From Talpa occidentalis (taxonomy: Eukaryota; Chordata; Mammalia; Eulipotyphla; Talpidae): a stretch of 64,000 bases of DNA. The stretch is from positions 137,112,676 through 137,176,675 of the forward strand of contig NW_023604295.1 in assembly GCF_014898055.3 (NCBI RefSeq), written 5' to 3'. Below the pieces are notes generated by a model that was not told the origin of the DNA, did no database searches, and saw nothing but the letters and a program-made list of their open reading frames with translations. Numbering within the stretch: the first letter of the stretch is position 1; each line of letters starts with the position of its first letter. Shown piece after piece: positions 54,700 to 64,000 of this stretch. The position numbers and the translations under genes are program-made.

Positions 54700-55640
54700 A
54701 GAGAGTTTTTAAGACACTGTTATTTTATTCCTGCTGAAGTTACGAAAGTCCTGGCATCTAATTTGCGTTCTTTCTCTTCTAATGACATGAATATTTCGAG
54801 ATGGATGGCTACCAGGAGCTCTGGGGACAGGGTCCCGCCCCCTCTGCTTGGCCACTCTCTGGAACTTCACGGAGAGGTTATCTTTTTTGGCTGCCGATTG
54901 AATTGTCTGCTTATATTATCGTGATATGGATTCTCCCCAATAAATTCATATCGTGGTCAGATGCAAAAAAAGCAGAGTGAATATTTGAAACTCAAAAGCA
55001 CGACATTAGCAGGGAGTATTTTCCACGTTTTATGGCCCTTCCGCTGTTCTGTAGTGCCAATTTGTTTCCATTCCCCTTGACATCTCACAATGCTAAGTGC
55101 CCAGTGACAGCCTGTAGGGGTTTCACCATAATCCACCTTTATCCATTAACAGACACTCAATCACTAAAGTGCTTACTAGACTAAACATATTTATCCAACC
55201 AAATCACACTTTACAATGCAAATCTGCCAATCAGGCTCCAGCTATTAACAAGAAACTGCTTTAAGGGGATTTTGGTGTTTGTGCTGTGAAGAGCCTGCTT
55301 ACCTCCAACAAACCACTAAACCAAATTAACATAGCTGTATCCTCATAAAAGAAACCAGATATCCTGTTGTGAAAATAGAGAGCTTGGTGGGACAGGCTTC
55401 CTTTGATGGCAAACCGTGTGGCAGACATGGCTTCAAACTTCAAATCTGCTACCACCAAGTCATTACAAACCTCCCGCATCAGGTTCTTGATAACTTTAAA
55501 AGCAAAATAAAAATGTAGCGTTGGGGTAACCGGGTAAGTTGTCAACTTACTCAGTTACTATTATAATTGCAGTAAGTGCTGTAATTGTTGGATAAGGCTC
55601 CTTAATTCTAATTGCTCCTTCAACTGAGATCATGTTGTAA
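54700..55640. promoter_or_regulatory. candidate conserved non-coding block
   Basis: About 900 bp free of recognised repeats with retained CpGs (TTACGAAAG, TTGCGTTC, TTTCGAGATGG, TATTATCGTGATATGG, TCATATCGTGGTC, GCACGACATT, CCACGTTTT, TTCCGCTG). It has an exact POU octamer ATGCAAAT at 55216-55223, a CCAAT at 55227-55231, and several TAAT/ATTA cores. It resembles a developmental enhancer in composition. A 94-codon minus frame (55261-55545) overlaps but matches nothing I know. Confidence 0.4.
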
Positions 55641-56060
55641 AAGGGCTTGCCTTAGCCAAAAATAAAATCCAAGAGACACAAATGTGGTAGTAATAATAAT
55701 TCTTTTTATTGGCCTGGCAAAGAGGAAGAGAACAAAGCTTTAAAAACTTCAAAGATCTGAACCAAAAAAAAAAATCAGAATTGGAGAAACTCATATACTC
55801 TTTGCGCCTTTATTAGACCAATACTTACTAAGTACCATCACCGCAAGTTAAGGTTTGGACAACACCATTTTTTCTCCCCATCTGCGGGAAAGTTTCACCA
55901 TCCGCGTTGCCTCACTAATTTAAGATTTCTGTCACAAACTACATAACCCAGTCCTGTATATCCTCACTCAGAACTCTTAATCGCCTCAGACTTATTGGTA
56001 TTATACCTCCTTTAAATACCAATATTTTAAGGCAGCTTTGACACCTAGGTACGGTTTGAG
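55641..56060. promoter_or_regulatory. second half of the candidate conserved block
   Basis: Continues repeat-free with CpGs in CCATCTGCGGGAAAGTTTC, CCATCCGCGTTGCC, ATCACCGCAAG and TTAATCGCCTCAG, plus CTTTTTATTGGCCTGGC (reverse CCAAT) near 55703. Function inferred only. Confidence 0.35.
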
Positions 56061-56064
56061 GTAA

Positions 56065-56844
56065 TTTTTTTCCCCCACTTAGCTCACAAGAGAAGAAAGG
56101 TAGAATTTAGCCAGCGTTAAGTTACAGACACAAAGTAAATAGTAATTCGTAAAATAATAGGCCATTATACTGCACAGAAAAAGAACGCTACTGTATCTCA
56201 ACTCCACACTTCTGGTACTAAAATGAAATATGAATTTCCAGTCATTACTGTTTATCAAAAATAATGAGCACTTTCTTATTTTAGTAGACTTTATAGGCAC
56301 TTCTGGGGAAAATATTATGGGCGGCTAGAACAAGCTTTATTTTGGAGGCCACTCTTCACTCTGGAATAATTTCCAAAGTGAATAAACCACAAAGTGTATT
56401 TTCCCAAAGATCAGCCGAGTTAAAACTTCAAGCCAAAGGAGAAATTAAATTGTCATGCAGCAAATGTCAGCTTTTGCTAGAAATACTTTGGAAGCATGGG
56501 TATATTCCTATTCTGAAATAGGAATAATAAATAAAAAGTCTCACTTTTATACTTATCTAGTCGTTGTCACTGCTCTCATCTCTCATGTAATAGGGATGAG
56601 TTAAGAAAGAGTCGTTGGATGAACTATGCATCATGACATGCATAGATTTTTTTTTTTGCTGCAAAATGTATGTGAAATAATCTTGATGGTATACGTAGTT
56701 AAAAAACATGAAATAAGAATAAACACCAGGGTTTGTAAAAGCTGCAGGAAGAGCTGAGAGGAGAAGGGAGTGTGGTGAGGGCACAATTTGAATATTCCTC
56801 ATCCTTCCAGGCTTTTCCCCAGGACAGGCAGACAGACAGCATTT
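56065..56844. other. unique AT-rich DNA
   Basis: No repeat or gene recognised. Confidence 0.4.
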
Positions 56845-56860
56845 AAAAAATGTCAAAGTT

Positions 56861-57429
56861 GTGTATATGTACCACATCTTCTTGATCCAGTCATCTATTT
56901 TTGGGCATTTGGGCTGTTTCCAAAGCTTAGCTATTATAAATAGTGCTGCTATAAACATAGGGGTGCAGGTGCCCTTTTGAATTAATGGTTCTGTGTCCTT
57001 TGGGTAAGTACCTAGGAGTAGAATTGCTGAATCATATACACAATGGAATATTACTCAGCAATCAAAAAAAGATAAACTCATGCAATTTGCAGCAACATGG
57101 ATGGAGCTGGAAGGGATCATGCTCAGCGAAATAAGCCAGAAAGAAAAAGAAAAATACCGGATGGTCTCACTCATAGCAGGAATTTAGAAAACCTAAATAA
57201 AGGACCAGGAAAAAGACTAATTAATACAAAGTAAAAATCAAAATCAACAAGCAACTATAAACCAGAGACATACCACTGGGGTTAGGGGGAGAGGAAAGAT
57301 TAGGGTCAAAATAAGGAGGGGTGCAATTGTATGGGGAATATAACCAAAATGAAAATGCATACATTGTGCAAAAATGAAAAATGATGTAAAAATATATAAA
57401 ATAAAATAAAATGATACTAAAAAATAAAT
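56861..57429 (+). mobile_element. 5'-inverted young L1
   Basis: The target-site duplication AAAAAATGTCAAAGTT (56845-56860) / AAAAAATGTCAACGTT (57430-57445) bounds the unit, 15 of 16 identical. 56861-57035 is antisense ORF2 end (ACCACATCTTCTTGATCC, 'GGGTAAGTACCTAGGAGTAG'). The strand flips at about 57036 and TACACAATGGAATATTACTC onward is sense through the 3' end 'GCAATTGTATGGGGAATATA' and A-rich tail. The two halves are contiguous in L1 coordinates with little or no loss. Twin-priming product; not functional. Confidence 0.93.
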
Positions 57430-57445
57430 AAAAAATGTCAACGTT

Positions 57446-58074
57446 TCAAATGGGTGGATATATTGAAAACATCTGACTCTTTACTAATGTTCCCTTGTCA
57501 TGCAGAGAGCAGGACAATCACAGACAATGAACTTTCAAAGAGATCCAATTTTCATTTCGTAGCTGCATTTTTCATTTTGTTCATTCCCCGTTGGCATGAA
57601 GATGTTTTTTCTGCAGGGGCCCTGCCACAGATCTAACCAGAAAATTACTTATTACTTACAGAAGAAGTTTCCTGTGTTAGATCTGGTTTCACGACCTTAC
57701 TTGGCAGAAAAATGGGTCCCTTGGACAACGCCTGGGTTCTGAGATCAAGGCCTCTGGGGAAACCTCTCTCTGTTATAAACATCTGTATTTGGTCTCATCA
57801 CTTCTGTGTGTCTAAGCAGAACAGAACCGATGATCACCCAGCCCGACCCCTGCAAATGGCAATATCTATACTAGAATAAAAAAAAAGTTACCTTTCCCCC
57901 TCTCTCCTCTTCAGGAGATTCTATCCAGCTCTACCTGCTCCCGTAGGTACCACCTCAAACCCGGCTGAGCTTGTCAGATCATTCAGTGTTCAGGGACGTG
58001 AGAGCAAAAGCCCGTTTGGACTCTATTCACGAAGTGTGAGCCATAGAAGAAGAGAGGAAGTCTGCAGTGTCGTC
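57446..58074. other. unique DNA
   Basis: No element or gene recognised. Confidence 0.4.
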
Positions 58075-58087
58075 AAAAGCATTTCAG

Positions 58088-58205
58088 GGGCCTCCCCTGG
58101 TGGCGCAGCGGTTGAGCGCTGGGTTACAAGGCTGCCCGCAGCCTCTGCAGCGCCAGTTCGATCCCTGGCCACCGGCAAGGGGCCCACAAAAAAAAAAAAA
58201 AAAAA
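58088..58205 (+). mobile_element. short tRNA-head-only SINE
   Basis: Head GGGCCTCCCCTGGTGGCGCA, A box TGGCGCAGCGGTTGAG, B box AGTTCGATCCCT, then ACCGGCAAGGGGCCCAC and a pure poly(A). It shares AAGGCTGCCCGCAGCCTCTG and GCGCCAGTT with the copy at 812-925, while long copies have GAAGCTGCC and usually GCGCCGGTT. Target-site duplication AAAAGCATTTCAG at 58075-58087 and 58206-58218, perfect over 13 bp. The pure A tail suggests it is young. Confidence 0.93.
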
Positions 58206-58219
58206 AAAAGCATTTCAGG

Positions 58220-59050
58220 ATTTGAGGAACTTCTGATGGATTTTGCTCCCCAACAGGAAACAGTTCCCTGCTCTGGAGAGCCAGAAGGGAGGGAATGTGG
58301 GAGAAGAGATCTTGGTGGGTCCCCCCATCCCTGCCCCCTCTGGTCAGAGCCAAAGGTATTTGTAAACCTTTCAGACAGATTGGTGGGCTTTGAGAGCAAA
58401 AGGCTCTCAGCTCCCAGAGAGATCTAGGACAGACCTGAGGAATACAACAGCCTTAGAGTTTCCTGCGGGCCAGGCTGGCCAGAAAACAAGGCTGCATGTG
58501 GGATGGGAGGATGCCAGGGGCTGAGAGGCCACCTGGGGGCTTCCTTAGCACCTGGGAGGAATCATGAATGAGAACCAGCTTGGACACCGGACATGCTGGA
58601 ACATGCTTCCATGAACAATTGGCTCCGGCAGATGGCACCTGCCCACCCCCATCCCACCCCAGGTCTCGACTCTGCAGTCACCTAGATCTTAACCCTGGGA
58701 AACAACAGTTGTTATCCTGATTGCCTGAAATGTGGCTGATGCCATGTAGACAGAGTGGGGAATCAAAGCAGAAACTGTGCTGAGTTACAGAATGAAAACT
58801 ATTCAGAATGTCATGCTGCTCGTCTTTGTAGACTACAGTTGACACCACAGAAATATTGTTACTATTTCTAAGACTATGAAATTGGAATGTGCAGCTAACA
58901 AAACAAAGAAAAATACTCTGCTCCCCCCCCTCAATAAAACCCAAACAAATCCAGAGACACAAATGTGTGTGAGGTATAAAGTGGATATTCTCTTTCCACG
59001 TCCCCCTGCCCCACCAACTAACCCCCAGGAATACCAGGTCTACTCCACAC
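58220..59050. other. unique DNA, moderately GC-rich
   Basis: No element or gene recognised; overlapping frames of 60-94 codons on both strands have no domain. Confidence 0.4.
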
Positions 59051-59059
59051 AGATGAGAA

Positions 59060-59336
59060 TTTTTTTTTAAGTTTTATTTATTTATGCATGCAAGAACTGG
59101 AGTGTAGACCAGAGGTGCGGGGGGTGAGAGGATTCACTAGAGACAGAGTGGGGAGCAGAACAGGCAGATCTACTGAAATGCACTGCTAAGGGGAGCAGCA
59201 GGTGAGACAGGAGAGGTCTGCTACGCCATGTGGGTTGCTCTCTGGCTGGGGATTGAATTTATGCTGCATGGCTGGTGATAGCTTGATGGCTTAATAGCTG
59301 TGTCTTTAACCCCTGCACTGCCAGGGAGGCCCCCTG
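59060..59336 (-). mobile_element. full-length SINE, subfamily B
   Basis: Reverse copy: T-rich tail and TTATTTATTTATGCATGC, AGAACTGGAGTGTAGACC, body GACAGGAGAGGTCTGCTACG, head ending CTGCCAGGGAGGCCC. The flanks GATGAGAA (59052-59059 and 59337-59344) give a short target-site duplication. Confidence 0.92.
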
Positions 59337-59344
59337 GATGAGAA

Positions 59345-60190
59345 CTGTTGATGAGCATTTTCCAACCTTTTAGAGCTGTCAGATAATAACAGGCATCCTC
59401 ATTTGAGGTTGAAAAACAGGAGAAAATAAAATTCTACATTCACCAAATTAATGTTCATATTAAGGTTTTATTCTTATTTTGAATAAATTATGAAACCTGT
59501 CAAGCTCCCCCACCATCATGACCTACTTTGACAATAACATAATGTCTTTGTAGAGTCTTGACCGGGAATAATGATGTGTGTTTGTGTGTGTGTGTGTCTG
59601 TGTGTGTTTTAAATATCACCTAAATATCTCCAATGATGCACAAAATGACAGAAATCCCCCGAAGGAGGAGGGACAAACCCCCAATAATGCACAGGTTATG
59701 TTCCTTCTACCAGGGACCATTTAATGTTGTTTGATGACTAAAAAACTCTGTGAAGGCCAAATAAACTGTGGGCTCTGGGTCAAAAGGCAGTCAAAAGCAA
59801 ACTGGAATTTACAGCAAGGGAGAGAGTTCTCCCCAGCTGCCTAGATTTTATCTTTTCTTGGAAGAACTTAATATACCTTTAATCCTTGGACAGTGGAATT
59901 TGAAAACGAGGACAAGATAACAGGAGACGATGAATTGATTCTGTTTATAGAGAGAGCAAGTTCAGGATTTTCCATTCATTTTTCCCTCAGAGAAATACTA
60001 TTTATGTGAGTGCAGACATCTATTTTGAAGGAATTCTGCAAATACATGGCAGGTAAATGACTTGTAATATATTTCACATTTATTAATAATAATGATAATT
60101 TTAGATTATGAAAACTATTTTTTGTTTGACTCCTTGATTTCATTATAGACTTTATCTGCTCTATCACCCAAGGTAATAACATAGATCAAG
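59345..60190. other. unique DNA with (TG)n
   Basis: A short (TG)n run lies at about 59576-59608. No gene or mobile element recognised. Confidence 0.45.
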
Positions 60191-60194
60191 TTAA

Positions 60195-60330
60195 AAATTC
60201 AGCTGGTTAGTAGCACTAGACACATTTTGGGTGCTTGTAGCCTCATGTGGCTACAGATGACTGGATAACAGAGATGTAGAACATTCCCAACACCATACAC
60301 ACTCCTATTGGACAGCACAGCCGCACAGCT
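60195..60330. mobile_element. hAT-Charlie-type fossil (MER3-like)
   Basis: 'TAGTAGCACTAGACACATTT' then GGGTGCTTGTAGCCTCATG, TGGCTACAGATGACTGGATA, AGATGTAGAACATTCCCAAC and 'CTCCTATTGGACAGCACAGC'. This follows the well-known mammalian phrase CACTAGCCACATTTC, CAAGTGCTCAATAGCCACATG, TGGCTAGTGGCTACC, AGAACATTTCCATC, TTCTATTGGACAGCGCTG. The subfamily name is from memory. Confidence 0.7.
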
Positions 60331-60334
60331 GTGG

Positions 60335-62220
60335 CGACCTATCAGAAGGGGAGGAAATCTGAACTATTACTGCCACAGTTTCATTCTTTATCTGCTATGT
60401 AAACACAAAACTTTCTGTTAAGAGTGTGTTTATAGTAACACCAAGGCCTAACATCCTGCTCATTTTCTGTTTCTCTCTGGCTTAGCTGACTGACCCACTG
60501 AATAAAATTTTTCTTCACTTTAATGTAATATGAAAGGGACAACTAAAAACAATGGTTTATATGACTGATTTGAGGCCCATGAGTATTCTTTATATGAAAA
60601 GTTAAGTACTAACTACATGATTATTTTTATTCTTCCATCTAAGCCTTCATTTCCAAACCACATCATTAAAGAAGAAAACATACTTCTTCAGCAAAACATT
60701 TGTTTCCTTTTTTTAAGCATTTGTTCCTCTGTGCTTAAAAGGAATTTGGGAAGACACCATCATAAATATTTATGTGTATTCAGTGTGCTTCAAGTGTCTT
60801 CTGCATTTTATAACTAATCCTAAATACCCTTGTATGCTCAAATAAGAAACTCTGATGTCAATTTGTTTGGAGTTTTCACATTGAATCAAAGAGGGAATCA
60901 GTTCGATTTAAAGACTAATCTTTATGTCTGTAATCTCTACCTCTTCCTGTGTTTATTTTTGAAATCCAGTTTTACTGAAAGCAGTGGAATAACGACTTAC
61001 ACTAAGGAAGTGAGTCAGTGTCTCCATGAAATGAAGGGATTAAATACACAGTGTAGGAGTGCTCCTTCGAGTTCTAAGTTGTAGAACTGTGAGGCAGAGT
61101 AATGAAGTGGAGGAACCCCGATGGGCCTGGAAATCCAAGTAGTTTCTCAAATTGAAGATGATTCCTTGAAGACAGGTTCGAAAACCAATATAACTTCTTT
61201 GGTGGCATAAGACTCCATACTTAAGATGATCCCAAGGCCTCTCTCCTCATGGAAGTTGAGACATTCTTATTTATAAGGAAGAGTTCAAGTCTAGGATCTA
61301 TTTCTAAATCAGACATTGTTGAAAGGAGCTAGTTTGTTCCTTTGAGTGAATGATGAGTGAGATTTTCTCATTACTTTTTTGATTAAAAGCACTTATCATT
61401 TTGTTTTTTTAAAACATATATTTAAAATAGAGAGTGCAGCCTATAAATAGCTCTCATTGTTCCATCAGTCTCTCCACACATAGGAAAAAAATCTAACCCC
61501 AGTTTCATATGGTGGTCAGTCACTTTGAAAACACTCTTCCAGTATCTACTAGCCTCCTTTTTCCAGGGCCAAGAGGGTAAAATGAGGATTTGGCAAAGGT
61601 GAATTATGGTCAAAATTCCTCACAAACATAGAGTTTTATGGTAATAAATGAAAAACAACAATTGTTATATTTTTGCTTTTGGTGTGCTGATTTTAGGAGT
61701 GAAATAGCTTTTCTTACTCTCCAGTTACAGTTCTTTTTTGTATTCTAGCTGTAATGGATATCATAGTATGTGACTACTGCATTCACCTTTATTAAAAAAA
61801 ATTTTTAGATTGACTATTCAAAAGAAGTACAAGAAAAATATTCAACTTATATTTCCTTTTGAAGTACATTTATAAATATGGATAAAAGTAAAGCACATAG
61901 GTGTAATTAGTACTTTACTATGTAGGATACCCTCTGGAAATTCTTAATAGTATTTTAGTAACAGAAATTATGTATAGTTATAATGAATATAGGTTTTGAA
62001 TAACTTTTTCATCAAACAACATTTTCACATACATTTCTTCTAGTGATTAAACCACTAACCTAAACTATGCCTTCAAGGAAGATATAATGGTGAAAATTAT
62101 ATATTTAGATCTCCAGTGATCCTCAGAAATTGATATATTGTTTTAATTACCTTGATTTATTAATCTCGATTTCTGTGCCTGATACTTGAGAATAAAATGA
62201 GATTGTGTATTTATTAAACA
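60335..62220. other. unique AT-rich DNA
   Basis: No element or gene recognised. Confidence 0.4.
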
Positions 62221-62224
62221 GAAT

Positions 62225-63145
62225 ACTTAGTACATAATCTGTGTATTAGGTGTCCTTCTAAGTCACAGCATACTATATTACCTCATTTAATCCTCACATG
62301 ACCTTTCTTATTTTTTTTTAGTAAAATTGTATTTATTGAGGTAATGTTGATTTATATCATAATATGTCTTTGGTTTACACCCCTACAAATGTATGTTATT
62401 TCACCACACACTCCACCAAAGCCCCAGGAATCCTTCATCGGACCCCTCTGAACCCTTTTCTCCCACCCTATCACATGCCCCTTCTGGTAGCCTTAGTCAT
62501 AGTCCACTGTGCTGTTTCCTTATCTGTTTTCACTCTTTCTCTCCTCCTTCCTCTTTCCTTCTGGAGGCCTCAGATCTATGGTCAACTTTCAAGATTTGTC
62601 TTTGTCTGACCTTTTGTTTTGTTTCTCTATATTTCATATAGAATATATTCTCTGGATTCCATCATCCAGTATATATCTTTTGCCTTCGGACTTATTTTGC
62701 TTAGCATAATCCCTTCTAGCTCCATGCAAATGGCATGAGTTTATCATTTTTGATCACTGAGTAGTATTCCATTGTGTATATAGACCACATATTCTTGATC
62801 CACTCATCTGTTTTAGGGCATTTAGGTTGTTTCCATATCGTCGCTATTGTAAGTAGTGTTGCAATAATCATAGGAGTGAAGGTTTCCTTTCAAATTATTG
62901 TTTTCATGTTCTTTGGATAGACACCAAGTAATAGAATTGCTGTGTCATATGGCAGACCTATTTTTAGTGTTTTGAGGAAACTCCACCCAGCTTTCCATAG
63001 GGGCTGGACCAGTTTATTGTTTTACAGATAAATGAAGGATTAAAGAGGCTATAATTTACCAAGGGCGCTCAGTTAAAAAGTATCAGTGGTGAGAGACAAA
63101 CCTAGTATCTGATTCTAGAGACTTGGCTACTAACTATTATATTAT
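62225..63145 (-). mobile_element. MIR SINE split by an L1
   Basis: Left half 62225-62312: TTAGGTGTCCTTCTAAGTCA then 'TACCTCATTTAATCCTCACA'. Right half 63020-63145: 'TTTTACAGATAAATGAAGGA' then CCAAGGGCGCTCAGTTAAAA and GATTCTAGAGACTTGGCTAC. Joined across the L1 they give the reverse MIR order (GTGCCAGGCACTGTTCTAAG, CATTTAATCCTCAC, TTTTACAGATGAGGAAAC, CCAAGGTCACACAG). Confidence 0.75.
62313..63018 (-). mobile_element. L1 3' end inserted in a MIR
   Basis: Antisense L1: TTTTTTAGTAAAATTGTATT, GAGGTAATGTTGATTTATAT, 'TTCGGACTTATTTTGCTTAG', GTATTCCATTGTGTATATAG, 'GCTATTGTAAGTAGTGTTGC', 'TTCCATAGGGGCTGGACCAG'. The 5' truncation point is in the ORF2 end. No open frame. Confidence 0.88.
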
Positions 63146-63452
63146 TGAGTCAAATACTATCTTTATTATACAAAAAAAATAAAAAATTAGGTGACTTATG
63201 TAAAATAAGGTACACAATGAAAGAGTCAGGTACTCAATCATGTCAGCCTAGCTCCAAATCCAGCTCATATTGCTAAACCACACTTGGATTAGTGAATCAG
63301 ATTTAGAAAAAAAAAAGGAGTTAGATCATCAGATCATCAGAAGTGGTTAAAATAGGAACAGGATGGCAAAGGCCTGCATGGAGAGTGAGTCTATGCTTGT
63401 TTAACTGAATTTGTGTAAACCTGCTACATGAGGGTAGAAGTCAGTTTGTATT
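63146..63452. other. unique AT-rich DNA
   Basis: No element or gene recognised. Confidence 0.4.
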
Positions 63453-63466
63453 TGTAGTACCATTCT

Positions 63467-63760
63467 TTTTTTTTTTTCTTTTTTTCAAGTTTTATTTTGT
63501 CATTTTTTTTTTTTAAGATTTATTTATTTTTACAAGCACTGGGTACAGTCAGAAGCATGGGAGGGTGAGAGAATTCACTGGAGTGGAGAGCAGAACAGGC
63601 AGACTGATGAAGTACACTGCTGAGGGGAGCAGCTGGCTGCAGGAGAGGTCTGTGCGTAATGTGGGACCCTAGCCTGGCAGCCGGGGATCGAACCGGCACT
63701 GCAGAGGCTGCAGGCAGCTTTGCAACCCTGCTCTCAACCGCTGCATCACCAGGAAGGCCC
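63467..63760 (-). mobile_element. full-length SINE, subfamily A
   Basis: Reverse copy: two T-rich blocks separated by CAAGTTTTATTTTGTC, then TTAAGATTTATTTATTTT, CACTGGGTACAGTCAGAAGC, body GCAGGAGAGGTCTGTGCG, B box GGATCGAACC, head ending CCAGGAAGGCCC. Target-site duplication TGTAGTACCATTCT at 63453-63466 and 63761-63774, perfect over 14 bp. The double T-rich block means the A tail carries about 16 extra bases beyond the usual element end. The body lacks about 10 bases near 63580 (GGAGTGGAGAGCAG). Confidence 0.93.
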
Positions 63761-64000
63761 TGTAGTACCATTCTATAAAGTTATAATGAGAATGTTCCAG
63801 AAGCAATCATCTTTTATACTTTTGCATAAAGCTATTATTTTATTCTACGCAAGGAGGAAACCAATGAAATTCAGAAGAACATTTGGGGACCCATAATTGC
63901 CGTTGTGATGTTTGCTTGAATGAATATGGAATCTGTCTCTATTTGCACATGGAGTAACTTTTGAAAGTAGATGCAGTTGAATGGTAGCTTTGGGGAGTTT

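Noticed and set aside
55261..55545. 94-codon minus frame in a conserved-looking block as an exon
   Set aside because: No known protein similarity that I can recall. Conservation here, if real, is more simply regulatory; an alignment with codon-pattern analysis would decide.
1..64000. naming the species (for example pangolin or a bat) from the SINE family
   Set aside because: The SINE differs from the families I can recall for bats, carnivores, ruminants, pig, horse, hedgehog, shrew and afrotherians, but I have no positive match, so any name would be a guess.

Overview
This is a 64 kb piece of AT-rich, CpG-poor nuclear DNA from a placental mammal. I found no supportable protein-coding gene. 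The open frames are short (most under 120 codons). Many lie inside retrotransposons, and none shows a recognisable conserved cellular domain. The window reads as intergenic or deep intronic sequence built from unique DNA and layers of mobile elements.

The dominant young family is a tRNA-derived SINE of about 265 bp, present 19 times. Seventeen copies have the long structure and two are short, tRNA-head-only copies. It has Pol III A and B boxes at the head, a GC-rich body and a tail of AATAAA repeats followed by TCTTT, which is typical of the T+ class of mammalian SINEs. Two long subfamilies can be told apart, called A and B here. The family is not Alu, B1/B2, CAN, Bov-tA, PRE-1, ERE, VES, Rhin-1 or AfroSINE as I know them, so I cannot name the species. 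The absence of Alu, B1/B2 and carnivore or ruminant SINEs points to a less-studied placental lineage. Young L1 copies share one 3' end type (ending near 'GCAATTGTATGGGGAATATAAA'-like sequence).

Layout. 0-5 kb: unique DNA with one short SINE, old L1 and L2 pieces. 5-11 kb: MIR, L1 fragments cut by SINEs, a C-rich/CG/CA simple-repeat cluster, a MER5A-type fossil and a 3'-truncated U2 snRNA pseudogene. 11-19 kb: mostly unique DNA, four SINE or L1 islands, and a CpG-retaining block near 18.5 kb. 19.8-21.4 kb: a nested cluster of SINE plus a 5'-inverted L1 that may carry a transduced SINE. 21-34 kb: L2, MaLR LTR and old L1 pieces, with a CpG-retaining conserved-looking block at 28.3-28.8 kb. 34-47 kb: SINEs, L2, MIR, L1 and a MER53-like element. 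47-57 kb: the longest repeat-poor stretch, with conserved-looking blocks near 48.7-49.1 and 54.7-56.1 kb. 57-64 kb: a second 5'-inverted L1, more SINEs, a MER-type element, and a MIR split by an L1.

The best leads are the L1 at 20.1-21.4 kb (twin priming, possible 3' transduction), two target sites each used twice by retrotransposition (three direct-repeat copies at each), a 27-base block apparently copied into a decayed L1 from 1.5 kb away, the tRNA-only short SINE subfamily, and three or four CpG-retaining candidate regulatory blocks. All calls rest on reading the sequence and on remembered repeat consensus; no search was run.
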